A DNA stretch of 64,000 nt. It comes from Anaerolineae bacterium. Lineage in GTDB: Bacteria; Chloroflexota; Anaerolineae; Promineifilales; Promineifilaceae. Of this stretch, positions 1-8,518 are shown in pieces (the first letter of the stretch is position 1; each line of letters begins with the position of its first letter). The stretch covers positions 62,001-126,000 of the forward strand of contig JAUIAP010000014.1 in NCBI GenBank assembly GCA_030425205.1, read 5' to 3'. The position numbers were made by a program, and so were the translations under genes. Under the pieces are notes generated by a model, which saw only the letters and a program-made list of their open reading frames with translations, searched no databases and was not told the origin of the DNA.

Positions 1-567
1 CGTCTGCTGTTCGATGATGAGCAGGTAGCCGCGCAATTTGTATTCATTTTGCTGGGGTAAGTTGAGGGTGGCGCGAGTAGCGAGCAGAATGGTCAGATTG
101 GGCGGCGCGTGGTCGATGAGGCGGCTCAGGAGTTTGAGCGTGGGCGAGGATGTGTTGAGATATTGCGCATCGTCGATGATGAGGCGCAAATCGGCCGAAA
201 ACGCCGTCACCCCGTTCAACAGCGTGTCTAGTACAACCGTCTGGTTGATCTCCGTCTGTTGTTCAAGCAGGACTTGGGTACGCTGGCTGATTTCGGCCGA
301 AACGCGCCCAAAGCTATGCGCCAGATAGGTCAAAAAGCGCAGCGGCGACGCATCCTCGCGCTCAAGCGATAGCCATGCGGTCGGCGTGTTGTCTTTCAAC
401 AACATCGTCAGCGTCGTGCTTTTGCCATAGCCGGGTCCCGCGTGCAGAATGGTGAGGGGAAATTCGGCCGATTGTGCCAACAGGTGCGCCAAGCGCGGGC
501 GCACCAACACGTTCAACGCGGGACGGGGCGGCAACAGCTTGCTGTTGAGAACGACGTTGTGAATCAT
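1..567 (-). CDS. LuxR/MalT-type ATP-dependent regulator, N-terminal part
   Basis: Reading the minus strand from the ATG at 567 gives 189 open codons that run off the left edge. The start (MIHNVVLNSKLLPPRP) is typical of MalT-like LARGE LuxR regulators. A Walker A motif follows in the sequence HAGPGYGKSTT, then the region WLSLEREDASPLRFLTYLAHS and a Walker B-like LRLIIDDAQYL. The family uses this STAND ATPase to gate a C-terminal LuxR helix-turn-helix; that part lies outside the window. It sits 30 bp downstream of the ferritin gene on the same strand, so the two could share a transcript. No strong Shine-Dalgarno is visible. The family call is firm; the inducer and targets are unknown. Confidence 0.8.
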   Translation of the reverse strand, partial: MIHNVVLNSKLLPPRPALNVLVRPRLAHLLAQSAEFPLTILHAGPGYGKSTTLTMLLKDNTPTAWLSLEREDASPLRFLTYLAHSFGRVSAEISQRTQVLLEQQTEINQTVVLDTLLNGVTAFSADLRLIIDDAQYLNTSSPTLKLLSRLIDHAPPNLTILLATRATLNLPQQNEYKLRGYLLIIEQQT

Positions 568-597
568 CGCGCTATTCTACAGGATAATCTGGCGTCA

Positions 598-1110
598 CTA
601 TTGTTCTACTGGTGTCACTTCCACTGCCTCTGCCGCCAACTCACGGTCGAGCAGATAGAGTCCCGGCTTGAAATCCTCGATAAAGCTCAACTTTTGCAAG
701 AGGTCATCAACCACTTCCTCTTCCTCAACCTGTTCATCGACAAACCATTGCATGAAGCTGTCCGTCGCATAATCCCCTTCGGCACGGGCTAGTTTAACGA
801 TCTCATCGATGGAGGCAGTCACCTTCTGTTCATGGTGCAGTGCATCCTCAATCACGGCTTGCGGTGATGACCAATCTTGTCGCGGTGCGTTGAGTGCAAA
901 TAGTTCGACATGGCCGCGCCGACTGTGGATAAAATGGTAAATTTTCATCGCGTGGGTCATCTCTTCTTCGGCGTGATGGTGCATCCATTGTGCAAACCCT
1001 TTTAAGCCGAGTTCTTCAAAATGGGCAGATGCAGCGAGATAGGTATAGTACGCTTGCAACTCCATGTTGACCTGTTGATTAAGTGCCGTTTCGATATTTT
1101 TATTGAACAT
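598..1110 (-). CDS. ftnA: Non-haem ferritin (FtnA-like)
   Basis: A 170-residue four-helix ferritin, the usual length for bacterial FtnA. It begins MFNKNIETALNQQVNMELQA, the classic start with the ferroxidase glutamate in NMELQAYYTY (about residue 17), followed by HHHAEEEMTHAMKIYHFI with the next metal ligands (about residues 49-53) and EQVEEEEVVDDLL in helix D. It oxidises Fe(II) and stores the mineral in a 24-mer in the cytoplasm. The start has GGAG about 10 bases upstream. The C-terminus carries an extra acidic tail. A bacterioferritin is less likely because the haem-binding Met context is not apparent. Confidence 0.93.
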   Translation of the reverse strand: MFNKNIETALNQQVNMELQAYYTYLAASAHFEELGLKGFAQWMHHHAEEEMTHAMKIYHFIHSRRGHVELFALNAPRQDWSSPQAVIEDALHHEQKVTASIDEIVKLARAEGDYATDSFMQWFVDEQVEEEEVVDDLLQKLSFIEDFKPGLYLLDRELAAEAVEVTPVEQ

Positions 1111-1184
1111 GTGACTGTTTCTCCAAGTGTCTTATTTTATTGGGCAATAACAATTGAAGATTAACAAATAAAGCCGACGCAAAC

Positions 1185-1243
1185 CTGTCATGCCCGCGCA
1201 GGCGGGTATCCACTCGTTTTGCACTAGCGAAGACTGGATTCCC
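1185..1243. repeat. Dispersed GCGGG/CCCGC hairpin repeat, copy 1
   Basis: Begins GTCATGCCCGCGCAGGCGGG and continues into TATCCACTCG. The CCCGC-GCA-GGCGGG core folds on itself. Related sequences occur at 33967-34000, 57300-57333 and 57547-57612, always between genes. Confidence 0.65.
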
Positions 1244-1420
1244 CACTTACGTGAAAATGTCAAGCCTTCCCGTTTATTTTGTAAACCCACAAACGTTGCC
1301 ATACCTCTACGATATTATCCTGTCCGTGTAATAACTGTCTTGAAAAGGGTTGTGCGGGAAGCGACTTTGCCATAACTTCTTACGCTAGTAAGTACCTGCA
1401 CAAATGGATTTGGGTCGTCA

Positions 1421-1506
1421 TCTCGGGAAATCCATACCGCAGAGTCGCGGAGCGACATTCCCGAAATATGTTTGGACTGTGTCTCGGGAATTGGATTTCC
1501 CGAGAC
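1421..1506. repeat. CGGGAA...TTCCCG palindromic repeat, copy 1
   Basis: Two hairpins: 1421-1463 (CTCGGGAAATCC ... ATTCCCG) and 1481-1506, where GTCTCGGGAA pairs with TTCCCGAGAC around a TTGGAT centre. The same GGGATTT/AAATCCC core forms palindromes at 34010-34034, 57413-57438 and 57661-57684. It lies in the 640-bp gene-free stretch between ferritin and the recombinase, which otherwise holds only repeat copies and A/T-rich spacer. Confidence 0.6.
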
Positions 1507-1577
1507 TTGCCCTATTTAACACCCCACAATTCATTGTGTTAGTCTGAACTTTAAATTATTTAGTGGATAATCTTTCA

Positions 1578-1710
1578 CCTATGGTTAAAACCAGAGGCTG
1601 AGACGCAAAACACGCTGAAGCGCGTTGTCTTCTAGTGCGTTTGATCCGAAGGGTCGGATACCGACAACGCACTTTGTGTAACAGCCTTCGGTTTAACCGT
1701 AGGATTTCGA
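1578..1710. repeat. Long imperfect inverted repeat, about 133 bp, copy 1
   Basis: The left arm starts CCTATGGTTAAAACCAGAGG; the right arm, read on the minus strand, starts with TCCTACGGTTAAACCGAAGG. Inner parts pair CACGCTGAAGCGCGTTG with sequences around the AACGCAC boxes. A second full copy lies at 5565-5701 and a truncated copy at 57213-57281. It has no coding capacity, so it looks like a MITE or REP-type element. Confidence 0.7.
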
Positions 1711-1754
1711 TACCTCGATTAATTTTTGAATGTTCAACCTAACACAACGAAGAA

Positions 1755-2438
1755 TCAACTGGTGCGCTGCAACATTCGCCGTACCGTCATCGCGTGAAAC
1801 TGCTTGCCAGTGCGTGTGACATGTCCCTCACGGTTGAGACGCTTGGCAATTGCTCCATAGCTCGCCCCATGTTCCCGCAACAACTTCACATATCCAACCG
1901 TCGTTTTGTACGCTTCAATCGCCAATCGCTTGTTCTCTTCGGCACCACTAACTTGCGCCGCATAGGTCAAATTGTCAGGACTGCCAAGCGTGATCCCGCG
2001 TGTCTTCGCCGCTTGCAATGCAACCTTGGTGCGTTGGGAAATCAGCTCCGCTTCATGTTCCGCAATTGCCGCCATGATATGCACGGTCAGCTTATTGGCT
2101 TGCGGCATATCGACGGCGACAAATTCGACACCGCTCTCTTGCAGTGACGAGATGAAGGCAACGTTGCGGGCCAGTCGATCGAGCTTGGCAATCAGCAATA
2201 GCGCATCCTGCTCTTTGGCCGCGGCAATTGCCTCTTGAATAACGGGGCGTTGGCGTTTGCGGGTTCCCGTTTCGACTTCGGTAAATTCGGCCGAAATTTC
2301 CAACCGATTTCTCAGCGCATAATTTTCAACACTGGCGCGTTGTGCCTGTAACCCAAGCCCGCTTTGGCCTTGCCGTGCCGTTGAAACGCGATAGTAGGCA
2401 ATTGCCCGCGTTGTATTGGGGGTGAAATCAACCATCAT
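1755..2438 (-). CDS. Serine recombinase/resolvase family protein
   Basis: A 227-residue protein with the resolvase catalytic domain: YYRVSTARQGQSGLGLQAQR holds the nucleophile Ser19, LLIAKLDRLARN the conserved Arg motif, and AAIAEHEAELISQRTKVAL leads into the long E helix. The C-terminal part (AIAKRLNREGHVTRTGKQFH) is a helix-turn-helix of the small-invertase type. It could start at Met1 or Met2. It is a small recombinase, not a large phage integrase, and no inverted crossover sites or cargo were recognised beside it. It stands alone, next to a repeat-rich spacer, consistent with a mobile-element remnant or a housekeeping resolvase. Confidence 0.88.
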   Translation of the reverse strand: MMVDFTPNTTRAIAYYRVSTARQGQSGLGLQAQRASVENYALRNRLEISAEFTEVETGTRKRQRPVIQEAIAAAKEQDALLLIAKLDRLARNVAFISSLQESGVEFVAVDMPQANKLTVHIMAAIAEHEAELISQRTKVALQAAKTRGITLGSPDNLTYAAQVSGAEENKRLAIEAYKTTVGYVKLLREHGASYGAIAKRLNREGHVTRTGKQFHAMTVRRMLQRTS

Positions 2439-2525
2439 TCGATTATAACATCTCTTAAGCGAGCGTCTATGAGATGTTATAAATCGATTTTCGCTTCAAG
2501 ATGTCACTGTCTGACAGGCGCCTTC

Positions 2526-2960
2526 TCAGAAAAACCTGTTCACAACGTGCAGTACAAGCAGCGCAAGCACAACACCTCCGATTGCCAACACCCATAACTC
2601 AATCGCAACGGCCGCGCCAATCATGCAGACAAAAAGCAAGGAGGCGGCCGTTGTCAATCCTTGCACATCATCGCCACCTTTGCGCCGCAAAATAGTGCCT
2701 GCGCCGAGAAAACTGACCCCCGCAATAATCGCCTCGAAAACGCGCACGGGATCGGTGTTAACCGGTAAATCGTCTGCCATGTATTGATGTACCAGCACTT
2801 GCGAGATCAAAATCAGCGCGGTTGTCGTGCCAGCCAGCAGCATGTGCGTGCGGATGCCTGCTGGCTTATCGACGCGCTCGCGTTCAAAGCCAATGATACC
2901 GCCAAGCAACATCGATCCCGCAATTAGCGCAATTAAACGTAGTTGTAGTGTAATTTCCAT
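2526..2960 (-). CDS. MgtC/SapB-family membrane protein
   Basis: From the ATG at 2960 this is a 144-residue protein with four hydrophobic segments. The motif GGIIGFERERVDKPAGIRTH is the MgtC family signature, and GVSFLGAGTILRRK(G) is the second conserved block. Family members sit in the inner membrane and affect Mg2+ and ATP homeostasis, often by modulating F-ATPase. The soluble C-terminal domain of long MgtC proteins is missing. A start nine codons upstream (2987) is possible but overlaps the hairpin at 2976-3000. Confidence 0.88.
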   Translation of the reverse strand: MEITLQLRLIALIAGSMLLGGIIGFERERVDKPAGIRTHMLLAGTTTALILISQVLVHQYMADDLPVNTDPVRVFEAIIAGVSFLGAGTILRRKGGDDVQGLTTAASLLFVCMIGAAVAIELWVLAIGGVVLALLVLHVVNRFF

Positions 2961-2975
2961 ACTTGTAAATGCGAA

Positions 2976-3000
2976 GAGAGCCAGCACTGTGCTGGCTCTC
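2976..3000. terminator. Perfect hairpin between MgtC-like and stress genes
   Basis: GAGAGCCAGCA and TGCTGGCTCTC form an 11-bp stem with a CTG loop. It lies after the stop of the stress-protein gene and before the MgtC-like start on the minus strand. The following T run is weak, so it may terminate only partially. Confidence 0.6.
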
Positions 3001-3026
3001 TGGCAAAAATTAGATGTTCTTATTCC

Positions 3027-4163
3027 TTAGCGCACTTTTTGTTTGACGCTTTCCCAGCCGCTGCGAACAGCAGCCTTCACATCATCCCACGTCGTATCCT
3101 GATCGCGATATTCGCGTTCCCAGTCTTGACGCAGTTGTGGCTCCACAATCGTCCAATCATTTCCGTTGGTATACGCCGGGCTTGTCGCCACTTTGTATCC
3201 ATAATGATAGTGGGGTGCGTAATAGTTGTAACCACGATTGCCCATTTGATAGGTGTTCATGTAGTGTTGACGGTAGAAATCGTCATCGCCTGCAAATGCT
3301 TCTTTGACGCTTTCCCAACCGCTGCGGACGCGATCTTTCACGTCTTCCCACGTCGAGTCGTCGTCGCCATAGCGCGACTCCCAATCTCGGCGCACATCTG
3401 CTTCTGCCATCTCCCAGCTGCTTACCGAGCCGTTTGAACGGGTTCCGAGCTGACGACCAAATTGATAGTAGATTTGCTCGTCGTTATTGTTGTTTGCGCT
3501 GCTCACGATTTCATTGGCATCTGGCTCTGCAATATAACGTTGGTAACCTGTGCGCTCTGCCTCAATCTGCTGCAAGTTATAGACAGGCTCTGACGCATCA
3601 TAGTCGCGTTCCCAGCCTTTCGATGTCCAATAATCGGCACGTTCGTCTGTGTCGATAGCGCCATGCTTGCTCATGATTGTGGCAATTCGTGTGGCGTCGT
3701 TGTCGTCTGCTCGCACGGTAACGAGTGAGTAACCGCGTCGCACACCTTCAGAGTAGACGGTCGCATCGTCTTGGTCGATGCCTGCATCAACCAGCGCGCC
3801 GAGGATACCACCCGTGATGGCGCCACCCGCCAAACCAACCAAGCCAGCCAGCAACCAGCCAGTTGCGGTAAATGGGCCGATGCCCGGAATGAAAACGGCC
3901 AACATAGCCGCGCCAGCACCGCCGATCAAGCCGCCAGCCACTGCGCCTTCAGCCGCATGGCTGCGCTCATCATCGGCCGAAACGTAATACTTGTCATACT
4001 CACTTTCATCAATCGCACGATCAACGAATTCCTTATAGCGGTCTTCTGAATTTGCCGCCAAGATGCTGATGTCGCTGCGGGAAAAGCCCGCGTTGACCAA
4101 TGCATCACGCACTTCGCGTGCATCTTCAAATGAGTTGTATAAACCTGCAATTGTCTTAGCCAT
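3027..4163 (-). CDS. YflT-like general stress protein with C-terminal W-rich duplication
   Basis: A 378-residue protein. Residues 1-50 (MAKTIAGLYNSFEDAREVRD) match the heat-induced stress protein YflT domain, and residues about 75-125 are a Gly/Ala-rich glycine-zipper pair of hydrophobic helices (AVAGGLIGGAGAAMLAVFIP). The C-terminal half holds two homologous units, RRDWESRYGDDDSTWEDVKD (about residue 259) and RQDWEREYRDQDTTWDDVKA (about residue 345), each followed by VRSGWESVK. Such proteins are linked to desiccation, osmotic or heat stress; the biochemical role is unknown. The duplicated tail also occurs alone in small stress-response proteins. It lies downstream of a 48-residue membrane protein on the same strand. 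Confidence 0.75.
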   Translation of the reverse strand: MAKTIAGLYNSFEDAREVRDALVNAGFSRSDISILAANSEDRYKEFVDRAIDESEYDKYYVSADDERSHAAEGAVAGGLIGGAGAAMLAVFIPGIGPFTATGWLLAGLVGLAGGAITGGILGALVDAGIDQDDATVYSEGVRRGYSLVTVRADDNDATRIATIMSKHGAIDTDERADYWTSKGWERDYDASEPVYNLQQIEAERTGYQRYIAEPDANEIVSSANNNNDEQIYYQFGRQLGTRSNGSVSSWEMAEADVRRDWESRYGDDDSTWEDVKDRVRSGWESVKEAFAGDDDFYRQHYMNTYQMGNRGYNYYAPHYHYGYKVATSPAYTNGNDWTIVEPQLRQDWEREYRDQDTTWDDVKAAVRSGWESVKQKVR

Positions 4164-4239
4164 TTGTCATTCTCCTACAGGATCGTTCCAACATTGAAAC
4201 GGTCCCGTCTTTTAGTTCAATTTTCTGTGCGAAACGCTG

Positions 4240-4386
4240 TTACACGATTAGATAGAAGGCAAGTACCGCAGCTGCCACTAACAAAAGCAGGGCGATAATA
4301 ATCGTGATCGCCTTCACCTTTGAGGGAGGCATTTTGGGGCGTTCGTAAATTTTGACACCCGTGGGTTTTTGCTTTTCTTCTGTCAT
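4240..4386 (-). CDS. Small single-span membrane protein, 48 aa
   Basis: The minus strand reads MTEEKQKPTGVKIYERPKMP, then a hydrophobic helix rich in I, L and A that ends the protein at IV. The start has GAGAAAT just upstream. It is 76 bp upstream of the YflT-like stress gene and co-directional, so the two may be one transcript. The layout (charged cytoplasmic N-tail, one C-terminal membrane helix) resembles tail-anchored small stress proteins. No family was recognised. Confidence 0.6.
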   Translation of the reverse strand: MTEEKQKPTGVKIYERPKMPPSKVKAITIIIALLLLVAAAVLAFYLIV

Positions 4387-4510
4387 AGATTTCTCGTGTT
4401 TACATCGCTACGTTTTCAGAATAACAGGGATTCTGACCCTGCGAAATAGACCGTTTCACAAAATTGCGGTATAGAAAGTAGCATGGTTTGGTAAAACGGG
4501 TCGATAGATG

Positions 4511-4542
4511 AGGAGCGCCAATCCACGCGGATTAGCACTCCT
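4511..4542. repeat. Imperfect hairpin in the 340-bp spacer before the SDR gene
   Basis: AGGAGCGCCAATCC (4511-4524) pairs with GGATTAGCACTCCT (4529-4542) except at two positions, with loop ACGC. The rest of the 4387-4727 spacer holds no gene; it separates divergent genes and should contain both promoters, but no strong -35/-10 pair stands out. Confidence 0.5.
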
Positions 4543-4727
4543 GAGCAGGAACCTTATGGGGCTCAAAACTGCTCTCAACATCTAGCTTTCACTATAGATC
4601 AATCTGCATGTGCTGACCTGTACCGTTTGGCAAATCGAGATACATAAACCGACATGAATGATTGTGACATCTTATGTGCATCACCACTTACGCAATGTCA
4701 ATTCCCCGCACCTACACTGGCGGTACT

Positions 4728-5513
4728 ATGAAAAATCTTCTCGATCTCTCTAACAAAGTTGCTCTTATCACGGGGGATGGTTCTGGCATTGGCCGATCGG
4801 CCGCTATCCAACTGGCGAAACATGGCGCAGCAGTCGCCCTACTTGGGCGCACGCTGGATGAACTGGAGAAAACGGCCGATCAAATAGACGGCAAAACGCT
4901 CATTCTCGAAGCGGACATCACCCATGAATTAGCGATGCAGGAAGCGGTGCAAAAGCTAATCAAAACGTGGGATCGGCTAGATATTGTCGTTGCGAATGCG
5001 GGGGTCAATGGGGTATGGGCGCCAATTGAGGATTTGCAACCTGCCGAATTTAAGCAGACGGTAGACATCAATCTCTGCGGCACCTACAACACGCTCTATG
5101 TCACCGCGCCATATCTCAAGAAGCAAGGGGGCGCGATTGTGGTCACCGCCAGCGTCAACGGCACACGCATCTTTAGCAACACGGGTGCAACGGCCTACTC
5201 CGCCACCAAAGCGGCGCAGGTCGCCATGACCAAAATGCTCGCGCTCGAATTGGCAAAACACAAGGTGCGTGCCAACGTGATCTGTCCCGGCGCGATTGAC
5301 ACGAGTATTGAAGAAAGCACAATGCGCGAAAATTTAGAACAGGCTCAAGAGCCAGTCGCCTATCCTGAGGGGCGCATTCCGCTGACAGATGGGGCGCCGG
5401 GATCGACCGAACAAGTCGCCCAACTCATCCACTTTCTCGTCAGCGACATGAGCAGCCATATCACAGGCAGCGAAATGTGGATCGATGGCGCAGAGTCTCT
5501 CCTGCAAGGTTAG
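4728..5513 (+). CDS. Short-chain dehydrogenase/reductase (SDR)
   Basis: A 261-residue classical SDR from the ATG at 4728 (MKNLLDLSNKVALITG). The NAD(P)-binding motif is TGDGSGIG, the structural motif is VVANAGV, and the catalytic set is visible as the Ser in VVTASVNGTR with Tyr and Lys in AYSATKAAQVAM. The block AICPG-like VICPGAIDT and the end SSHITGSEMWIDGAESLLQG are typical of 3-oxoacyl-ACP-reductase-like enzymes. The substrate cannot be read from sequence; an Asp instead of Gly/Ala in the first motif is a small oddity. It stands alone between a stress gene and an inverted-repeat copy. Confidence 0.85.
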   Translation: MKNLLDLSNKVALITGDGSGIGRSAAIQLAKHGAAVALLGRTLDELEKTADQIDGKTLILEADITHELAMQEAVQKLIKTWDRLDIVVANAGVNGVWAPIEDLQPAEFKQTVDINLCGTYNTLYVTAPYLKKQGGAIVVTASVNGTRIFSNTGATAYSATKAAQVAMTKMLALELAKHKVRANVICPGAIDTSIEESTMRENLEQAQEPVAYPEGRIPLTDGAPGSTEQVAQLIHFLVSDMSSHITGSEMWIDGAESLLQG

Positions 5514-5564
5514 TATGGAGCGCGACCAGCTTGATCGCTAATAAATTAATCAGGTAAACCAAAA

Positions 5565-5701
5565 CCTATGGTTAAAACCAGAGGCTGATACACCAAACAC
5601 GCTGAAGCGCGTTGTCTTCCAGTGCGTTTTAACGCACTTTGTGTACCAGCCTTCGAACGCGAAGTGGGGGCGGTAGCCCTATTTTAACCGCAGGATTTCG
5701 A
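5565..5701. repeat. Long imperfect inverted repeat, about 137 bp, copy 2
   Basis: Shares CCTATGGTTAAAACCAGAGG and the CACGCTGAAGCGCGTTGTCT core with the copy at 1578-1710, and ends AACCGCAGGATTTCG. It differs by a short insertion near the right arm. It fills the gap between the SDR gene and the convergent GH13 gene and could terminate both transcripts. Confidence 0.7.
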
Positions 5702-5714
5702 TGATTAGCCAAAG

Positions 5715-7493
5715 CTAATCCTGCGACAAAATCACCGCCGCATATGCCCCCAAACTCAATGTTAACTTGAACGGCTGACCGTTATATTCGTCCTCTTCTG
5801 CGACGACGCTGGTTGCGGTTAGCCCGGCAAAGTCATCATCATAGTTGGGTGAATCGCTGTTAAAACGCACCTGCCACTCGCCACCCGCTGGCACCCCAAT
5901 CGTGTACTCAGGCCAAATCTGATCGGCAAAGTTGAGAATTACCACCGTCGTATCGCCTGCACCCCCCTCCATCCAGCGTGTATAGCCGATCACTTTCTCT
6001 TCATTGTTGACATGGTTGATGTGGATGCCCTGCCCCTGCAATCCGCGTGTCTTGCCATTTTTGTTGCGACGCAAGGCGATCAAATCTTGATACAGCGCGA
6101 CAATGCCCGCAAACTTTTCAACCCGCTCCCACTCTAACGGGCGCGTATCGTCAAACCAGTCGTCCTCTAGAAACTCCTGCCCCATAAATAACATTGGAAT
6201 ACCGGGTGCAGTTAGCGTCAGGGCAGCCCCCAAGATCGAGCGACGCTTGGCATAATCAAATGCCTTTGTGCGCTGATCGCTGCCGATTTCTTCCACGATC
6301 CGCGCCTTTCCGTTGGCGACATCGTCATGCGATTCAGTGAAAACGACACGCTGGAAAACATCGTTTCCATATTGCGCGGATAACGCTTCGGCAATCGCAA
6401 ACATGCTGCGATCACCATCGCTGATCGTCAATAGTGCATCGCGGACAGGATGAACAAAATTTGCATCCCATTGGGCATCAAATCCTGCGCCATCACGATC
6501 CGTAATCGCGGGCTCATTCTGCAAATCTTCGGCAATCATCAGCACATGCGGGAACTTTTCGTCTACCTCATGGTTGATCTCGCGCATCACGCGCCAGCCA
6601 TCAGCGAGTTCATTTTCGTTCCCATCGACGTTGCGAATGTAGCTGGTTGCATCCCAGCGCAACCCGTCTACGCGATAGGACTCAAACCAGAATAACGCAT
6701 TGTCGCGGATATAGTTGCGAACTTGTGCGCGGCCGTAGTCTGGGCGAGTTGCGCCCCATGGCGTGCGATTGCGCCAGTCGTTATAAAAGTAGATCCCACC
6801 GCCCTCATTTTCGCTCCATCCGTCAAAGCGCCACAAATCGAGATCGCTAGGGCCAAAATGGTTGTAAACGACATCGAGAATAACGCCAATGCCGCGTGCG
6901 TGGGCTGACTTGACGAGCGTTTTGAACCACTCGCCACCCCCATAACTCTCTTCAATGGCGAAGATATTGGCTGGGTTGTACCCCCATGACGTATCACCCG
7001 CGAATTCGGCCAGCGGCATTATCTCGATGTGCGTGATCCCCAACGCTTCCAGATAGTCGAGCTTTTGAATCACGCTATCAAACGGGTTAAGCGCATCTTG
7101 GCTGCCCGGATTGAACGTTCCGACGTGCAGCTCATAGATTACAATCTCGTTGTGGGCAGGCGGGTCATACTCCCCATCCCCCCAGTCGAAATCATCCTTT
7201 GTGACAATGCTGTTACCAACTGAGTTGGTGACGGCACGTGCGTATGGATCGATGCGGTAGAGAATCGTATCCCCGTTCTCAATCACATATTTATATTCAT
7301 CTCCGACGCTGGCAGAGTTAACTATGCCGCTCCAAAAGCCGTTGTCCTCGGCAGTGAGCGCATGTTTTGTGTCGCTCCAGTCGTTAAAGTCACCTGTTAC
7401 GTGGACAGAATCGGCCGATGGCGCCCACACCCGAAAACCGACCCCCTTTTTAAGTGAGATCGCACCCATCCCTTGAAAAGTCTCTTTTGTCAT
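5715..7493 (-). CDS. GH13 alpha-glucan enzyme, branching-enzyme-like
   Basis: From the second ATG of an ATGATG pair (7493; GGAGAA just upstream) this is 592 residues. The N-terminal 100 residues are a CBM48 domain (GVGFRVWAPSADSVHVTGDF). The GH13 barrel follows with all four signature regions: DVVYNHFGP, GLRWDATSY with the nucleophile Asp, MIAEDLQNEP with the acid Glu, and FTESHDDV. PGIPMLFMGQEF and a beta-sandwich C-domain complete it. The length and domain order suit a GlgB-like 1,4-alpha-glucan branching enzyme or a TreZ-like trehalohydrolase; neither product is proved. It is transcribed away from the oxidase operon. Confidence 0.82.
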   Translation of the reverse strand: MTKETFQGMGAISLKKGVGFRVWAPSADSVHVTGDFNDWSDTKHALTAEDNGFWSGIVNSASVGDEYKYVIENGDTILYRIDPYARAVTNSVGNSIVTKDDFDWGDGEYDPPAHNEIVIYELHVGTFNPGSQDALNPFDSVIQKLDYLEALGITHIEIMPLAEFAGDTSWGYNPANIFAIEESYGGGEWFKTLVKSAHARGIGVILDVVYNHFGPSDLDLWRFDGWSENEGGGIYFYNDWRNRTPWGATRPDYGRAQVRNYIRDNALFWFESYRVDGLRWDATSYIRNVDGNENELADGWRVMREINHEVDEKFPHVLMIAEDLQNEPAITDRDGAGFDAQWDANFVHPVRDALLTISDGDRSMFAIAEALSAQYGNDVFQRVVFTESHDDVANGKARIVEEIGSDQRTKAFDYAKRRSILGAALTLTAPGIPMLFMGQEFLEDDWFDDTRPLEWERVEKFAGIVALYQDLIALRRNKNGKTRGLQGQGIHINHVNNEEKVIGYTRWMEGGAGDTTVVILNFADQIWPEYTIGVPAGGEWQVRFNSDSPNYDDDFAGLTATSVVAEEDEYNGQPFKLTLSLGAYAAVILSQD

Positions 7494-7673
7494 CATTTCT
7501 CCAATGCAATTTTTGTTGTACAAATCCGCATCCCTATCCCATTGAGAAGTGGCGTGAGGATTTACCCCAAGCCTAACGTTTTTCCCCTTTTGGAAAACAG
7601 CTTTATATCTGTTAGCAGACCCCATATACCTAAATTTGGATATAACTCACCCAAGTGCGCAAGATCTTCAAGT

Positions 7674-8051
7674 ATGATCGTGTTGATGTTGAAATGGTGT
7701 TGGATGCTGCTTTTGCTCTGCGGTGGACTGGGCTGTCGCTCGGTCGCTTATCAGGTGCAGTACGTCGCCGATGGTGACACCGTGCGCGGTCGTCAGCTCA
7801 TCAGCGACTACGGTTGCGGCACATGTCATCACATCCCGACCATCCCCAACGCCAACGCATGGGTCGGCCCCCCGCTGACCAAATGGGCGCAACGCAGCTA
7901 TATCGCGGGAACCCTGCCAAACACGCCCGAAAACTTGGTCATCTGGCTACAAGATCCGCAAGCATTACACAACAACTCCGCCATGCCCAATTTAGGGATC
8001 AGCGCGCAAGAGGCGCGGGACATCAGTGCCTACCTCTATACCCTGCGATGA
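7674..8051 (+). CDS. Lipoprotein monohaem cytochrome c
   Basis: A 125-residue protein from the ATG at 7674. The N-terminus MIVLMLKWCWMLLLLCGGLG plus Cys-Arg is a lipoprotein signal with the lipobox Cys. The haem site CGTCH lies in YGCGTCHHIPTI and the axial Met is probably in SAMPNLG. Class I cytochromes of this kind carry electrons in the periplasm. Its TGA overlaps the next ATG, so it is the first gene of a translationally coupled oxidase operon. The 180-bp divergent spacer before it must hold the promoter. Confidence 0.85.
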   Translation: MIVLMLKWCWMLLLLCGGLGCRSVAYQVQYVADGDTVRGRQLISDYGCGTCHHIPTIPNANAWVGPPLTKWAQRSYIAGTLPNTPENLVIWLQDPQALHNNSAMPNLGISAQEARDISAYLYTLR

Positions 8052-8518
8052 AGAAATATGGTGTTGCCGTACTCGGGTTCTTGATTTTGGGTTTTTTGGG
8101 AATGCAGTTCAGCGCGTTTACCCATGAGTTTGATAACCCGCCGATCAGCAATGAACCCGAGTGGCCGGATGCGTATACGGCAGGGCTGGCGCGGCGCGCC
8201 TGTTATGATTGCCACAGCAATGAAACTCATTGGCCGTGGTATGCCTACACATGGCCGATGGGCAGCACGATTGAGTATGATGTCGAAACGGGGCGCGAGG
8301 TGCTGAACTTTTCCGAATGGCCGAGCGACTGTTGCTCAGATAAATTGGTCGAACAGATGGCGATTGTCGTCAATAATGGGGAAATGCCGCTGCCTTATTA
8401 CGAGGCTTTGCATCCCGAAGCACAATTGACCTTTGCGGAACGCGGTCGCCTAACCAATGGACTGTTGAAAATGATGACACAGTCGGGCGACGCACTCGAC
8501 AAGGAGGATCAAGAATGA
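8048..8518 (+). CDS. Haem-binding domain protein (Haem_bd family)
   Basis: A 156-residue protein whose start overlaps the previous stop (ATGA). One N-terminal membrane helix (KKYGVAVLGFLILGFLGMQF) anchors it outside the membrane. ACYDCHSNETHWPWY carries the CxxCH haem site followed by the W-P-W-Y pattern typical of the Haem_bd family (PF14376). A second Cys pair (SDCCSD) is unusual and might be a disulfide. Position inside the cox operon points to electron transfer to or assembly of the oxidase. Confidence 0.8.
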   Translation: MKKYGVAVLGFLILGFLGMQFSAFTHEFDNPPISNEPEWPDAYTAGLARRACYDCHSNETHWPWYAYTWPMGSTIEYDVETGREVLNFSEWPSDCCSDKLVEQMAIVVNNGEMPLPYYEALHPEAQLTFAERGRLTNGLLKMMTQSGDALDKEDQE

